From NCBI RefSeq assembly GCF_020911725.1, contig NZ_CP076620.1, forward strand, positions 2,927,001 through 2,991,000: a DNA stretch of 64,000 nucleotides. Reading direction: 5' to 3'. The notes below the pieces were generated by a model, which made no database searches, was not told the origin of the DNA, and was given only the letters and a program-made list of their open reading frames with translations. The stretch is from Clostridium cadaveris. GTDB taxonomy: Bacteria > Bacillota > Clostridia > Clostridiales > Clostridiaceae. Position 1 is the stretch's first letter. Each line of letters starts with the position of its first letter. Made by a program: the position numbers and the translations under genes. Positions 38,835 to 48,477 of this stretch are shown piece by piece.

Positions 38835-38868
38835 AGATAGATATGTTACACACATCTATCTTCATTTC
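38830..38868. terminator. Terminator between the winged-helix gene and exoA
   Basis: Stem GAAGATAGAT (38833-38842) with ATCTATCTTC (38854-38863), an 11-nt loop, followed by ATTTCC on the plus strand. It lies between convergent genes and may serve both. Confidence 0.7.
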
Positions 38869-38881
38869 CAAAATAAAATTA

Positions 38882-39634
38882 TTATTTTATGATAAGCTCC
38901 ACCGGGCAGTGGTCTGATCCTAAAATTTCCATATGTATATCAGCACTTACAAGTCTATCTTTCAAAGCATCAGATACACAGAAATAGTCTATTCTCCATC
39001 CAGCATTATTCTTTCTAGCATTGAATCTATAAGACCACCAAGAGTACACACCTTCTGTATCAGGATGGAAGTATCTATAGGTATCTATAAATCCAGCATT
39101 TATTAATTCAGTGAATTTTTCTCTTTCCTCAGGTGTAAAGCCTGCATTCTTAATATTATTCTTTGGATTCTTAAGGTCTATTTCCTTATGTGCTACATTT
39201 AAATCTCCACATACTATGACCGGTTTTTTAGTCTCTAAATTTTTCAAATAAGCCCTAAAATCATCTTCCCATTTCATTCTGTATTCAAGTCTTTCTAAAG
39301 CCTGTTTAGAATTTGGTGTGTATACAGTAATCATATAAAAATCTTCAAATTCCAATGTGATAACTCTACCCTCTTTATCATGCTCTTCTATATCTATTCC
39401 ATAGCTGACACTTAAAGGTTCTGCTTTTGTAAAAATCGCTGTTCCTGAATACCCTTTTTTCTCAGCATAGTTCCAATACTGATGGTAGCCTTCTAAATCT
39501 AAATTTATTTGTCCTTCTTGAAGCTTAGTCTCTTGAAGACAGAATATATCTGCATCTACTTCCTTAAAAAAATCAAGAAACCCTTTAGTTACACAAGCTC
39601 TGATGCCATTTACATTCCATGATATTAATTTCAT
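38882..39634 (-). CDS. exoA: Exodeoxyribonuclease III / AP endonuclease
   Basis: 250 residues, complete exonuclease-endonuclease-phosphatase fold. It starts [13 protein letters not shown]; metal ligand Glu in CLQETKL, catalytic region [23 protein letters not shown] and the C-terminal [11 protein letters not shown] are the Xth/ExoA hallmarks. It cuts at abasic sites and removes 3' blocks in base-excision repair, fitting with the OGG glycosylase elsewhere in the window. TAGGAGGT precedes the ATG. Confidence 0.96.
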   Translation of the reverse strand: MKLISWNVNGIRACVTKGFLDFFKEVDADIFCLQETKLQEGQINLDLEGYHQYWNYAEKKGYSGTAIFTKAEPLSVSYGIDIEEHDKEGRVITLEFEDFYMITVYTPNSKQALERLEYRMKWEDDFRAYLKNLETKKPVIVCGDLNVAHKEIDLKNPKNNIKNAGFTPEEREKFTELINAGFIDTYRYFHPDTEGVYSWWSYRFNARKNNAGWRIDYFCVSDALKDRLVSADIHMEILGSDHCPVELIIK

Positions 39635-39653
39635 ATGTACCTCCTAAATTTGT

Positions 39654-42600
39654 TTATTCTTCAAAATTAAATAGTCCCTGCAAATCTTCAAAATCCATGG
39701 AAGACAGTATTTTATCTCCTATTTCCTCTTCTCCGATTACATCTTTTATTATTTGTTTTTTCTTTTCTTGAAGCATAAGAACCTTTTCTTCAATTGTACC
39801 TTTGGTTATTAGCTTTATAACCTCTACAGAATTCTTCTGCCCTATTCTATGAGCTCTATCTGTAGCTTGATCTTCAACTGCTGGATTCCACCATGGGTCA
39901 AAATGAATTACTACATCAGCTGAGGTCAGATTAAGTCCAGCACCTCCTGCCTTTAGTGATATTAAAAACACCTTTTTATTACCAGAGTTAAATTCCTTTA
40001 CAAGCTTCATCCTTTGCTCTGATGGTACAGATCCATCAAGATAGCTATAATCTATGTGCTGCTTTCTAAATTCTTTTTCAATTATAGACAATACTGATGT
40101 AAATTGTGAAAATACAAGAATCTTATGTCCCTCTTCTATAGATGAGTTCAGTATATCATAAAAAGCTTCAAACTTTCCGCTATCCCCATCATAGTCCATT
40201 AAGAAACTATTAGGATGACAACATACCTGCCTAAGTCTTGTAAGTGCAGAGAATATCTTCATCTTTCCTTTATTAAAGTCATTTAAATCTATATTTTCAA
40301 TCTCCTCTTTGAACATCTTCACATAAGTCACATATACATCCTTTTGTTCTGGCGTCATATCTACCTTTATAGTCTTCTCTATCTTTGGAGGAAGTTCTGC
40401 TGCAACATCCTTTTTAAGTCTCCTTAATATAAAAGGCATGATCCTAGATTTAAGTTCCTGCAAAGCCTTAGGATTTCCGTCTTTTACTATAGGTATTTCA
40501 TACTTCATTTGGAACTTCTTACGATTTAGGATATATCCCGGCATTATAAAATCAAAGATAGACCATAATTCTGTAAGAGCATTTTCTATAGGCGTCCCTG
40601 TAAGTACAAACTTATTTTTACCATTTAATCTCTTCATTGATTTTGCTCTTTGAGATAATGGATTTTTCATATTTTGACCTTCATCTACTATTACAGCTGT
40701 AAAATTAATCTTCTCATAGCTTTCAATATCTCTCGTCAGAATATTATAAGACGTTATTATAACATCATAGTCATGAAGTTTTTCGAAGTTCTCCTGACGC
40801 TCATTTGGTCCACCATTCATAACTAAAATTTTTAGCGAAGGAGCAAATTTTTCAAACTCCTCTTTCCAATTGTATAAAAGAGATGTTGGACAAACAATTA
40901 AAGATTCTCCTTTTTCTAATGAACTTATAAATGTTATAGATTGAAGTGTCTTACCAAGTCCCATTTCGTCGGCAAGTATTCCTCCAAAACCACATTGACT
41001 TAAAGTCTTCATCCATTGAAATCCCTTAATCTGATAATCTCTTAATTCAGCTTTTATAGCATTTGGAATTTCAAAATCCATATCCTTAGCTTCTTTTATG
41101 TTATTAATAAGTTCTCTAAAGCCTTTATCTCTCTTAAAATTACCCTCACTTATGAATTTCTCATTTATATAAGGTGCTAAATACTTAGGAAGCATTATTT
41201 CTTCTTTTTCAAAGTAGTCATTGTCTATATTTTGGAATTCATTAAGTGCCTGCATCTTTAATATAGTATTTCCCTGAAGAAGTACTATACCATTGTCCTT
41301 TAGTTTGTAATACTTTTTGCCTTCATTAAATGCTTTTATAAGATTTATTATCTCATCACGTGGTATATCTTTAAAATCAAAAGAAAGTGCCAGCATATCT
41401 TCTCTTGTAAGCCGTACCCTTATCTTTACATTTTGTGTAGTTGCTATTTTGCTTCCTTTAAAAGCTTCTGAATAGTATACGTCACCATGGTTTTTTAGCT
41501 TATTTATTCCATCAATAATAAAATCAACTATGATCTCCTCTTCCTGTAATATAAATTTGTCATCCATGTCTTCAAATCCGTATTCTCTGATTATATCTAA
41601 AATGTTCTTTTCTTTTTCTACATCTCTTATAAGTATTCCCTGAGTATTTTTCTTATTTACCTTTTTTAAAGCATTAATCTTTTCATCTCCATAATAGAAG
41701 TAAAGTGAAAGCAACAATACATCCATATCTTTGTCTATATAAAATTCTGCACTTAAAGGCTCTTCTATGAATTCCTTTTTCACGCTTTCTTCTATATTTA
41801 GATTTCCAAGCTCCTTAACCTTAGGCATAAGAAAAGATGCAAACCTGTCCTTTTCATCATCTCTAATATTCAATGCACCATATGGATTTTTTATCATTGT
41901 ATCAAATAATGCTATCAAGTAGCTTTCTTTGTTCTTCTTCACTCTCCATATACCGTCTTTATAGAAATAATAATCACCCTTTGAAGTCATAGGAAATGGT
42001 ATGCTGCTTCCTTGAAATGTAAGCATCAGATCTTCGCCATCTCTTTTTAAAGCAAAGTTTATACTAAGCTCTTCTTCTTTCACATGCACATCTTCATAAT
42101 CCCCTGTTGGTATGGACAAAGATATACTTTTATTTTTTAAAATCTCCATAACCCTTTTGAAATGAGTTTCCATTATAAATATTCTTTTGTCTTCTACAAG
42201 CCTTACCGCAGTCCCTTGAGCTGACAAAAATATATTATCCATATCTAAAAGTTCTAAAAAATAATCAAAAAGCCTCTGATCTTCTTTTGTTATAGAAACC
42301 TTAGCAAAGTCTAGTATATATCGTCCTAACTGTGTAGGTTCTTTTCGTGCATAGGCATTTAAAAAATATCTAAAATTTTTTACAACATAAAGCTTATCTA
42401 CTCCAGCCTTAAGCTCAATAAAATTATTTATGACTCTAGTTGAAGTATGTCCTAGTGTTATATCAAGCTTTAAAATATCACTTTCTTGAATTTTCTTATC
42501 TTCATCTTCATATAAACTTAAAAGATCATCTAACTCTGATGGCCCTGTTTCCATTTCATTTATATATTTTAGATAACATGCTCCTATATGCTCACAAGGC

Positions 42601-42857
42601 TTTCCCTTACCATCAAAATCATCACAACTGCAGCTATAAAATGTCATATCATCATCTTCATCAACTCTTATTTTAACTAAATATTCCCCATAAGTTTCTG
42701 AAGCTACTATACCTTGAAGCACATTTTCCCTATCCTTATATCTTGAGGTTAAATCTATTATATAATCTTCTATGTAAAGCTTATGTGCTTTAGAATATTT
42801 AAAAGGACTAAAATAATTATCTATCTTTCCTTTTTTAATTTTTCTGCTCACTTTCAT
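39654..42857 (-). CDS. SNF2-family DNA-dependent ATPase with SWIM zinc finger
   Basis: About 1067 residues. A SWIM zinc finger CSCDDFDGKGKPCEHIGAC (near 78) is followed by a long bacterial SNF2 N-terminal region (to about 600). The helicase core has ADEMGLGKTLQSI (Walker A), DEGQNMKN in place of the usual DEAQ/DEGH box, LTGTPIENAL, and a C-terminal RecA domain with LKAGGAGLNLTSADVV and DRAHRIGQ. It probably moves along DNA or remodels nucleoprotein in repair or transcription. The ATG at 42857 is preferred over the GTG one codon earlier. It lies 20 nt upstream of exoA and may be cotranscribed. Confidence 0.9.
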   Translation of the reverse strand: MKVSRKIKKGKIDNYFSPFKYSKAHKLYIEDYIIDLTSRYKDRENVLQGIVASETYGEYLVKIRVDEDDDMTFYSCSCDDFDGKGKPCEHIGACYLKYINEMETGPSELDDLLSLYEDEDKKIQESDILKLDITLGHTSTRVINNFIELKAGVDKLYVVKNFRYFLNAYARKEPTQLGRYILDFAKVSITKEDQRLFDYFLELLDMDNIFLSAQGTAVRLVEDKRIFIMETHFKRVMEILKNKSISLSIPTGDYEDVHVKEEELSINFALKRDGEDLMLTFQGSSIPFPMTSKGDYYFYKDGIWRVKKNKESYLIALFDTMIKNPYGALNIRDDEKDRFASFLMPKVKELGNLNIEESVKKEFIEEPLSAEFYIDKDMDVLLLSLYFYYGDEKINALKKVNKKNTQGILIRDVEKEKNILDIIREYGFEDMDDKFILQEEEIIVDFIIDGINKLKNHGDVYYSEAFKGSKIATTQNVKIRVRLTREDMLALSFDFKDIPRDEIINLIKAFNEGKKYYKLKDNGIVLLQGNTILKMQALNEFQNIDNDYFEKEEIMLPKYLAPYINEKFISEGNFKRDKGFRELINNIKEAKDMDFEIPNAIKAELRDYQIKGFQWMKTLSQCGFGGILADEMGLGKTLQSITFISSLEKGESLIVCPTSLLYNWKEEFEKFAPSLKILVMNGGPNERQENFEKLHDYDVIITSYNILTRDIESYEKINFTAVIVDEGQNMKNPLSQRAKSMKRLNGKNKFVLTGTPIENALTELWSIFDFIMPGYILNRKKFQMKYEIPIVKDGNPKALQELKSRIMPFILRRLKKDVAAELPPKIEKTIKVDMTPEQKDVYVTYVKMFKEEIENIDLNDFNKGKMKIFSALTRLRQVCCHPNSFLMDYDGDSGKFEAFYDILNSSIEEGHKILVFSQFTSVLSIIEKEFRKQHIDYSYLDGSVPSEQRMKLVKEFNSGNKKVFLISLKAGGAGLNLTSADVVIHFDPWWNPAVEDQATDRAHRIGQKNSVEVIKLITKGTIEEKVLMLQEKKKQIIKDVIGEEEIGDKILSSMDFEDLQGLFNFEE

Positions 42858-42943
42858 CACTCTCTTAACAATTTAATACTATAGCTAATTATACCCAATA
42901 TACAGTGTTTCTTTCTATACTTATTTCATATTATCTTCCGCAC

Positions 42944-42976
42944 AATAAAAAATACCCTCTTAAAAGAAGGTATTCT
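42944..42976 (-). terminator. Terminator of the Lgt-like gene
   Basis: Stem AATACC/GGTATT extended by CTCT-type pairing, followed on the minus strand by TTTTTTATT, directly after the stop codon. Confidence 0.85.
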
Positions 42977-43507
42977 TTATATTATATTGACTATAAATAT
43001 TAGAATTAGGTAAATTGTTATAACAACTCCACTTTTCTGAGCTACTTTTGTTATAAACATTAAAATAATCAGCATTAATATATTTACAGAAAAACCTAAG
43101 GATAAAATGTTGAAAACCATATCTCCTAAGACTAAAGCAGGAGCAATAATATCCATAAAATCTAATAAACTGTATTTTTTATAAACAGTATAAAGCCATG
43201 ACCCTATGAAGATTCCTATTATCATTCCAATGTTGTCAAAACCGCCTTTGCTTATATTTAGCATATCTATTATATTTAATTTATACTTATCTATGTTCAT
43301 TACAACATGGTAAATACGCCCACCTAAAAAAGCAGAAGGAATAGATACTATCATTGTGTCAAATATACTGTTGAAATCAATCTTTCTTAATTTACAACAT
43401 AATCCAATAAGCATAAATATTAATACAATTTTTAATATCATGATTGTAAAATCATATGACATGTCCATATTCCATAAGCCAGTACTTAAAAAATATATAA
43501 TAATCAC
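42977..43507 (-). CDS. Lgt-like membrane protein lacking key catalytic residues
   Basis: 176 residues, mostly hydrophobic (about five or six helices). Segments follow the order of prolipoprotein diacylglyceryl transferase: GGRIYHVVMNIDKY (compare the GGRLGYVxxY loop of Lgt), GGFDNIGMIIG (compare GGMSFHGGLIG) and LLDFMDIIAPALVLGDMVFNI (compare DxxAPxxxLGxxxGRIGNF). The essential GRxGNFxxxE segment is reduced to GDMVFNIL, and the protein is about 90 residues shorter than Lgt. It is probably not an active Lgt. The start is likely GTG with only a weak ribosome binding site. Confidence 0.6.
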   Translation of the reverse strand: MIIIYFLSTGLWNMDMSYDFTIMILKIVLIFMLIGLCCKLRKIDFNSIFDTMIVSIPSAFLGGRIYHVVMNIDKYKLNIIDMLNISKGGFDNIGMIIGIFIGSWLYTVYKKYSLLDFMDIIAPALVLGDMVFNILSLGFSVNILMLIILMFITKVAQKSGVVITIYLILIFIVNII

Positions 43508-43585
43508 ATCCCATTAGAGCTTCTAATTAATTATATATTTAATCCTTAAATATTATGACTTATAGATTAAAATTTGACTACTATA

Positions 43586-43618
43586 CAAAATGGCAGCCTT
43601 CCCTAGAAGACTGCCATA
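43586..43618 (-). terminator. Terminator of the prs-like gene
   Basis: Stem TGGCAGCCTTC (43591-43601) with GAAGACTGCCA (43606-43616), one mismatch and a 4-nt loop, followed on the minus strand by TTTTG. Confidence 0.85.
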
Positions 43619-43629
43619 ATACTTTTATA

Positions 43630-44781
43630 TTATTTTCTATTTTCACGAAGCTTATTTATGCTTTCTGTAGCATCTAAAAGTGGTGCTATAGATTCATCTA
43701 GATTTAAGTTGTTTATAACTTCAGCTATAAAGTGAGACATATCGACTTCTCTAAACCAAGGTTTAGTCTTAACTTCTTCAGGTATATAAGTTAAGTTTGT
43801 TGAGTATACCCTTTCAATAAGTCCTTCTTCATAGTACTTATCAAACTTGTCTATACCTTCTGTGAAAAGAGCAAATGTTGCTGAAACAAATATCTTTTCA
43901 GCTTTTCTCTTTTTTAACTCTCTTACTATATCAAATACTGATTCTCCAGACGCTATCATATCGTCAACTATTAATATATTTTGGCCTTCAACTTCTCTTC
44001 CAATGTATTCATGTTGTATTATTGGATTCTTTCCATTTACAACTGTTGAATAATCACGTCTCTTATAGAATAATCCTATATCTAATCCTAATACTCCAGA
44101 ATAATATATAGCTCTATCCATTGCTCCTGTATCAGGGCTTATTACAAGCATATTATCCTTATTTATTGGAAGATCTTTTTCTTTAGTTAAAAATGCTTTA
44201 ACTATTTCATAAGTTGGGTATAGATTATCGAAAGATATAAGTGGTATAGCATTTTGAACATTTGGATCATGAACGTCAAAAGTTATTATATCGTCTACTC
44301 CTAATCTTTCAAGCTCTTGAAGAGCCATTGCGCAATCTAAAGATTCTCTGCTCTTTCTTCTATGTTGTCTACTAGCATATAATAATGGCATAACAACAGT
44401 TATTCTCTTGGCTTTTCCGCCCATAGCAGATAATACTCTCTTTATATCTTGAAAGTGATCATCTGGACTCTTATGGTTTATGCGTCCGAACATCTTATAT
44501 GTGCATCCATAATTTCCTACGTCACATAATATATAAACATCTTTACCTCTTACAGTATCTTCTAATACAACTTTTCCTTCTCCATTTGAAAATCTAATTG
44601 TATCAGATCCTATAAGATAAGAATCCTTTGCATCTAGATAAACATCTTCTTCTCCATTTATCATGCTTTTTCTACATTTTACAAGACTGCTATCAATTTT
44701 TTTCCCTAGTACACCTATGCTATCCAATGCAATTATAGCAAGTTGACCATTTGGAATTGATAATGGTGATTTAATTTCCAA
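43630..44781 (-). CDS. prs: Ribose-phosphate pyrophosphokinase family protein, divergent long form
   Basis: 383 residues versus about 315 for classical Prs. Recognisable motifs: YASRQHRRKSRESLDCAMAL (for RQDRKxxxREPI), FDVHDPNVQNAIPL (for DLHAxQIQGFF), VISPDTGAMDRAIYY, and the PRPP loop ILIVDDMIASGES (for VDDMIDTGGT). The N-terminal 60 and C-terminal 50 residues are extra. It should make PRPP from ribose-5-phosphate and ATP, though the altered loops leave the exact activity open. The start is TTG with GGAGGGAG upstream and no in-frame ATG nearby. It appears monocistronic; the 270-nt spacer upstream holds no other feature I can support. Confidence 0.82.
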   Translation of the reverse strand: MEIKSPLSIPNGQLAIIALDSIGVLGKKIDSSLVKCRKSMINGEEDVYLDAKDSYLIGSDTIRFSNGEGKVVLEDTVRGKDVYILCDVGNYGCTYKMFGRINHKSPDDHFQDIKRVLSAMGGKAKRITVVMPLLYASRQHRRKSRESLDCAMALQELERLGVDDIITFDVHDPNVQNAIPLISFDNLYPTYEIVKAFLTKEKDLPINKDNMLVISPDTGAMDRAIYYSGVLGLDIGLFYKRRDYSTVVNGKNPIIQHEYIGREVEGQNILIVDDMIASGESVFDIVRELKKRKAEKIFVSATFALFTEGIDKFDKYYEEGLIERVYSTNLTYIPEEVKTKPWFREVDMSHFIAEVINNLNLDESIAPLLDATESINKLRENRK

Positions 44782-45052
44782 AATACTCCCTCCGATTGTA
44801 CACGTATATTTTAAAACCGAACTTTTTTTAGTAATGATATAACATTATTCTGTCATATTTCCACATAAATTACAACACTAAAAGCATCATTTACTCATAT
44901 TTTTTATTCTTTTTTTTAAATTCATCTCCTATTTTGCTACATATTTAATATAGAGTATAGCATATTATGAAATTATTATTGCATTTTTATAATTGACTTT
45001 ATTATTATTTCCCAATTACAATTAGATTGATGTATACTTTGGAGGTGATATT

Positions 45053-45757
45053 TTGAAAAAGTTTTTCAAATACTTTTTTATATGTATTGTAATAATTTTA
45101 ATCTTACTCATCCCTGTAATATCAAAGACTCCCTCTACTGAAGAAATCACTGGTATATCAAAAGGGTTAGATATAATTCATCCAGAGAATAAATTAGATA
45201 TTCCTGATGAATCCTCAAAAACAGATGGAAATAATAATGGTATAGCTGATACTATAGATATGGTTGCTTCTGCCGAGAAAAGCTTTAATGAAGAAACACT
45301 ATATAAGGATGCCTATTATATAGGAGGCTATCCCCCTGATAGTGAGGGTGTATGTACTGATGTTATATGGCGTAGTTTTAAAGCTGTTGGAATAGATCTT
45401 AAGTCTTTAATCGATGAAGATATAAGAAAAAGTGTAAATTCCTATCCTGGTGTCAATGGAAAACCTGATTCCAACATAGATTTTAGACGTGTAAAGAATC
45501 AAAAGGTATTTTTTGATAAATACTGTTCAGCTGAAACTACTAAAGTTATTCCTAATGATGCTGACAACCTAAAGCAATGGCAGCCTGGCGATATTCTACT
45601 ATTTCTTAAACCTTATGAACATGTTGGTATGATATCTAATGAACGTGATTCTGATGGTATTCCATTTGTGCTACACAATTCCTATCCTAAAATGAAAAAG
45701 TCCAAGCTATCATGGTTCAATCTTGACGAAATATATCATTATAGATGGAAATTTTAA
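45053..45757 (+). CDS. DUF1287 secreted NlpC/P60-like protein
   Basis: 234 residues. An N-terminal anchor helix (about 5-24) is followed by a domain with Cys in EGVCTDVIWRSFKAVGIDL and NIDFRRVKNQKVFF, GDILLFLKPYEHVGMIS and VLHNSYP, the pattern of DUF1287 (YijF), a papain-like NlpC/P60 relative with Cys, His and polar third residue. It is probably extracellular and membrane-tethered; the substrate is unknown but may be a peptidoglycan peptide. The start is TTG at 45053 behind a strong GGAGGTG; no in-frame ATG lies near. Confidence 0.85.
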   Translation: MKKFFKYFFICIVIILILLIPVISKTPSTEEITGISKGLDIIHPENKLDIPDESSKTDGNNNGIADTIDMVASAEKSFNEETLYKDAYYIGGYPPDSEGVCTDVIWRSFKAVGIDLKSLIDEDIRKSVNSYPGVNGKPDSNIDFRRVKNQKVFFDKYCSAETTKVIPNDADNLKQWQPGDILLFLKPYEHVGMISNERDSDGIPFVLHNSYPKMKKSKLSWFNLDEIYHYRWKF

Positions 45758-45803
45758 TGCAATCTCTAATTGATATTGCATAATATTCAATTAGAGATTT
45801 GCT
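45758..45803. terminator. Bidirectional terminator between DUF1287 and hemolysin III genes
   Basis: Perfect 13-bp stem (45761-45773 with 45787-45799) between two convergent genes, with T-rich sequence on the plus-strand side. Confidence 0.85.
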
Positions 45804-46475
45804 TTAATAAACAAACATATAGATACCAAACCAATGCAGTATTGCTCCTGCCACTACAAAGAAATGCCAAAGAAAATGATCATATTTTTTGTCTCTTGTA
45901 AATGGAATCATTCCAATAGTGTATATAATCCCTCCAATTAAAATCATCCATAATAAAGGCATATTATTGTGAATCCAATCCGGTATAAATATAAGTCCAC
46001 TCCATCCAATTACAAAATATAATGAAAAGTGAAGCCACTTTAGCCTTCCGGGCCCAAAAACGCTAAGCATAACTATTCCTAAAAGAATCAAAGCCCATTG
46101 AATGCAGAAAAGTATTATACCCAACGTATTTCCCCAATATACCAAATATAATGGTGCAAAAGTTCCTCCTATCAATAGATAAATAGAAGCGTAATCGAAT
46201 CTTCTCCATAATCGTTTTACAACAGAACCACTTTTAAATGCATGATATAGACAGCTCATAAGCATTAATAAAAACAGACTAATTCCATAAAAACAAGAAG
46301 CCATAATCTTAAGTTCTGTATCTGATTTTAACAATAGTAATATAAACCCTGCTATAGCTAAAACTGCTCCTATTCCATGGGTAACTGCGTTCCCTGTTTC
46401 TTCTAATGCAGTGAGGTGTGGAGGCTCATTTAGTTCTCTTATTCTCTTTTTTCTATTTTCCTTTTCACTATCCAT
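45804..46475 (-). CDS. Hemolysin III family (YqfA/PAQR-like) membrane protein
   Basis: 223 residues with seven predicted helices. The family signature includes EETGNAVTHGIGAVLA (near 23), SCLYHAF (near 88) with its conserved His, RRFDYASIYLLIGGTFAP (near 110) and the C-terminal HFLWHFFVVAGAILHWFG, which supplies the metal-binding His residues of the PAQR/HlyIII superfamily. The role in most bacteria is unclear. GGAGGAA precedes the ATG. Confidence 0.9.
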   Translation of the reverse strand: MDSEKENRKKRIRELNEPPHLTALEETGNAVTHGIGAVLAIAGFILLLLKSDTELKIMASCFYGISLFLLMLMSCLYHAFKSGSVVKRLWRRFDYASIYLLIGGTFAPLYLVYWGNTLGIILFCIQWALILLGIVMLSVFGPGRLKWLHFSLYFVIGWSGLIFIPDWIHNNMPLLWMILIGGIIYTIGMIPFTRDKKYDHFLWHFFVVAGAILHWFGIYMFVY

Positions 46476-46916
46476 AATCTAATTCCTCCGTTATCATAGT
46501 AAATTAAATACTAAAATCTAAAGCCTTTTTCCAGCTCAGTCTTTGAGATAATCTTGCCTATCCTAATGATATATATACATATTACAATCTCTAAAAGCAA
46601 TCCTAAATAACGTTTATTATATATGATACAAGAAGGTTTATTATCATATTATATCATATTCAATTTTATCCACTATTTACCTGATAATATCGCAATTTTA
46701 TTGTATAATTAATTTAAGAAGTATCATAATAAAACTTCATCCATTTTTTTATGCTTCAATCTTCTCAATTAATGAACTCAGCATTAAAAGTATTAATGAA
46801 TACTTAATAGAGATTATGATTTACACTGATTAAATCTTTAATTAATATCAAAAAAATACTATACTTAATAATGATAATATCTGCGAATATAAAAATTTAG
46901 ATTGAGAGGTTTATAT
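46476..46916. other. 440-nt AT-rich spacer with no feature I can support
   Basis: This divergent spacer between the hemolysin III and DUF4317 genes is extremely AT-rich. Several TATAAT-like words occur, as expected by composition, and I could not pair one convincingly with a -35 box. No hairpin, repeat array or small open frame with a good ribosome binding site stood out. Confidence 0.5.
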
Positions 46917-48266
46917 ATGAGAAAAAAAGATATACTCGAGTTAAAAAAGCGTTTCAAAAAAGATCACTGCACCTTCACTAAAATGTGTGGATGCTATGTT
47001 AACGGAGAAAAGCATATTATTTTAAAATTTAGAGAAACATTCCTAAACTTAGAGGAAGATGAATACTTTAAGTATTTAGAAATAGCTAAAAAAGTGCTAT
47101 CTGGAACCATTGGAAATAATATTTTAGAGCTTAACTTTCCACTTAACGAAGATCTTGTAAATGAAAGACAGATTTCGCTTATGCGTCTTAAAAACAGTCG
47201 TTTGAAGGATGATAGCATCCTTAATGACTTTTATGATTCTATAATAAACAACTACGATTATACAGGCAACTTTTTGATACTTATTTTTCATGATGCTTAT
47301 GATGTAATGACCAAAACTACTGATAATGCAAAGTTAGATGAATCTGAAGAAGTATATGAATATGTACTATGTGCTATATGCCCTGTTTCACTTTCTGAAC
47401 CTGGTCTTAGATATTTCGAAGATGAGAATAAGATAAAAGCACGTATACGCGATTGGGTAGTTGAAGCTCCAACTAATGGATTTGTATTCCCTGCTTTTAT
47501 CGAGCGTAGTTCAGATGTTAACTCTATTATGTACTATACTAAAAATGCAAAGGATACCCATCCTGAATTAATGGAAACCACTTTAGGATGCTATTCAAAA
47601 CAAACTTCAACTATACAAAAAGAAGCCTTCCAATCAATCATTAAAGATTCCTTTGGTGCTGATGAGAAAAAAGCTGAGAAAGTCTTTATGGAAGTTCAAG
47701 ATAATCTAAGTAATATGATAGACGAGCATAATGCTATGTATGAAGATACAGACTGTGAACCTATAATTTTAACAAATAAAGATATACAAAATCTTTTAAT
47801 AGAAAGTGGAGTTCCAGAAGAAATAACTACTAAGATTGAAAAATCCTACGTAGAAAACTTTGGTGAAGATCTTCCTTTAGCTGAAAGCTTACTTGATGCA
47901 AAAACCCTTAAAGTTAACGAACAAAGAAAAAGAGAGCATCACCTTCAAAAACAAGTAGAAATACTTCAAACTAAGCTTGATGAGGTTGCACAAGAAGCTG
48001 ATGCCGACAACGAGACTCTTTCAACTGAAAATGATTCTGTACTAGATGATGTTTCAGCACATGATTTAGAAGACACGCTAGATGAAAATGAAGATACAAA
48101 ATCAGCAAATGATGATTTAGTTTCTGACTATGACATAATTGTTCAAGTAAAACCTGAAAAGGTTCCTCAAATAAAATCTCAATTAATTGATGGTCAAAAA
48201 TGTATAGTCATACCTATAAATGAAAATGAACAAACTACAGTTAACGGAGTAGATGATTTGATTTAA
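46917..48266 (+). CDS. DUF4317 domain-containing protein
   Basis: 449 residues, soluble, no signal peptide. The N-terminus MRKKDILELKKRFKKDHCTFTKMCGCYV (read in parts) and ILELNFPLNEDL are typical of DUF4317, a family of unknown function common in Clostridia. Residues about 340-365 (EQRKREHHLQKQVEILQTKL) form a short coiled coil, followed by an acidic Asp/Glu-rich stretch (about 370-405) and a conserved C-terminal strand region. The ATG at 46917 with GAGAGGT upstream is chosen over an in-frame TTG at 46902 that overlaps that site. Monocistronic. Confidence 0.8.
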   Translation: MRKKDILELKKRFKKDHCTFTKMCGCYVNGEKHIILKFRETFLNLEEDEYFKYLEIAKKVLSGTIGNNILELNFPLNEDLVNERQISLMRLKNSRLKDDSILNDFYDSIINNYDYTGNFLILIFHDAYDVMTKTTDNAKLDESEEVYEYVLCAICPVSLSEPGLRYFEDENKIKARIRDWVVEAPTNGFVFPAFIERSSDVNSIMYYTKNAKDTHPELMETTLGCYSKQTSTIQKEAFQSIIKDSFGADEKKAEKVFMEVQDNLSNMIDEHNAMYEDTDCEPIILTNKDIQNLLIESGVPEEITTKIEKSYVENFGEDLPLAESLLDAKTLKVNEQRKREHHLQKQVEILQTKLDEVAQEADADNETLSTENDSVLDDVSAHDLEDTLDENEDTKSANDDLVSDYDIIVQVKPEKVPQIKSQLIDGQKCIVIPINENEQTTVNGVDDLI

Positions 48267-48274
48267 AACATATA

Positions 48275-48313
48275 AAGATAGCAGATCTTATTTTAAGATT
48301 TGCTATTTTTTTG
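48275..48313 (+). terminator. Terminator of the DUF4317 gene
   Basis: Stem ATAGCA/TGCTAT continued by ATCTT/AAGAT with a small internal mismatch, followed by seven Ts. Confidence 0.88.
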
Positions 48314-48477
48314 CTTTAAAATTATTAAATAGAACTTCAACACTCTTATATACAAATATTTAATATTATCTATTTATATTTTTATTGACTCTCCTCTTAA
48401 GGGATACATTATTATCATAATACAATATAATTTATGTTACATAATAAATTTAAATATAGTTATAGAAAGGATATTTT

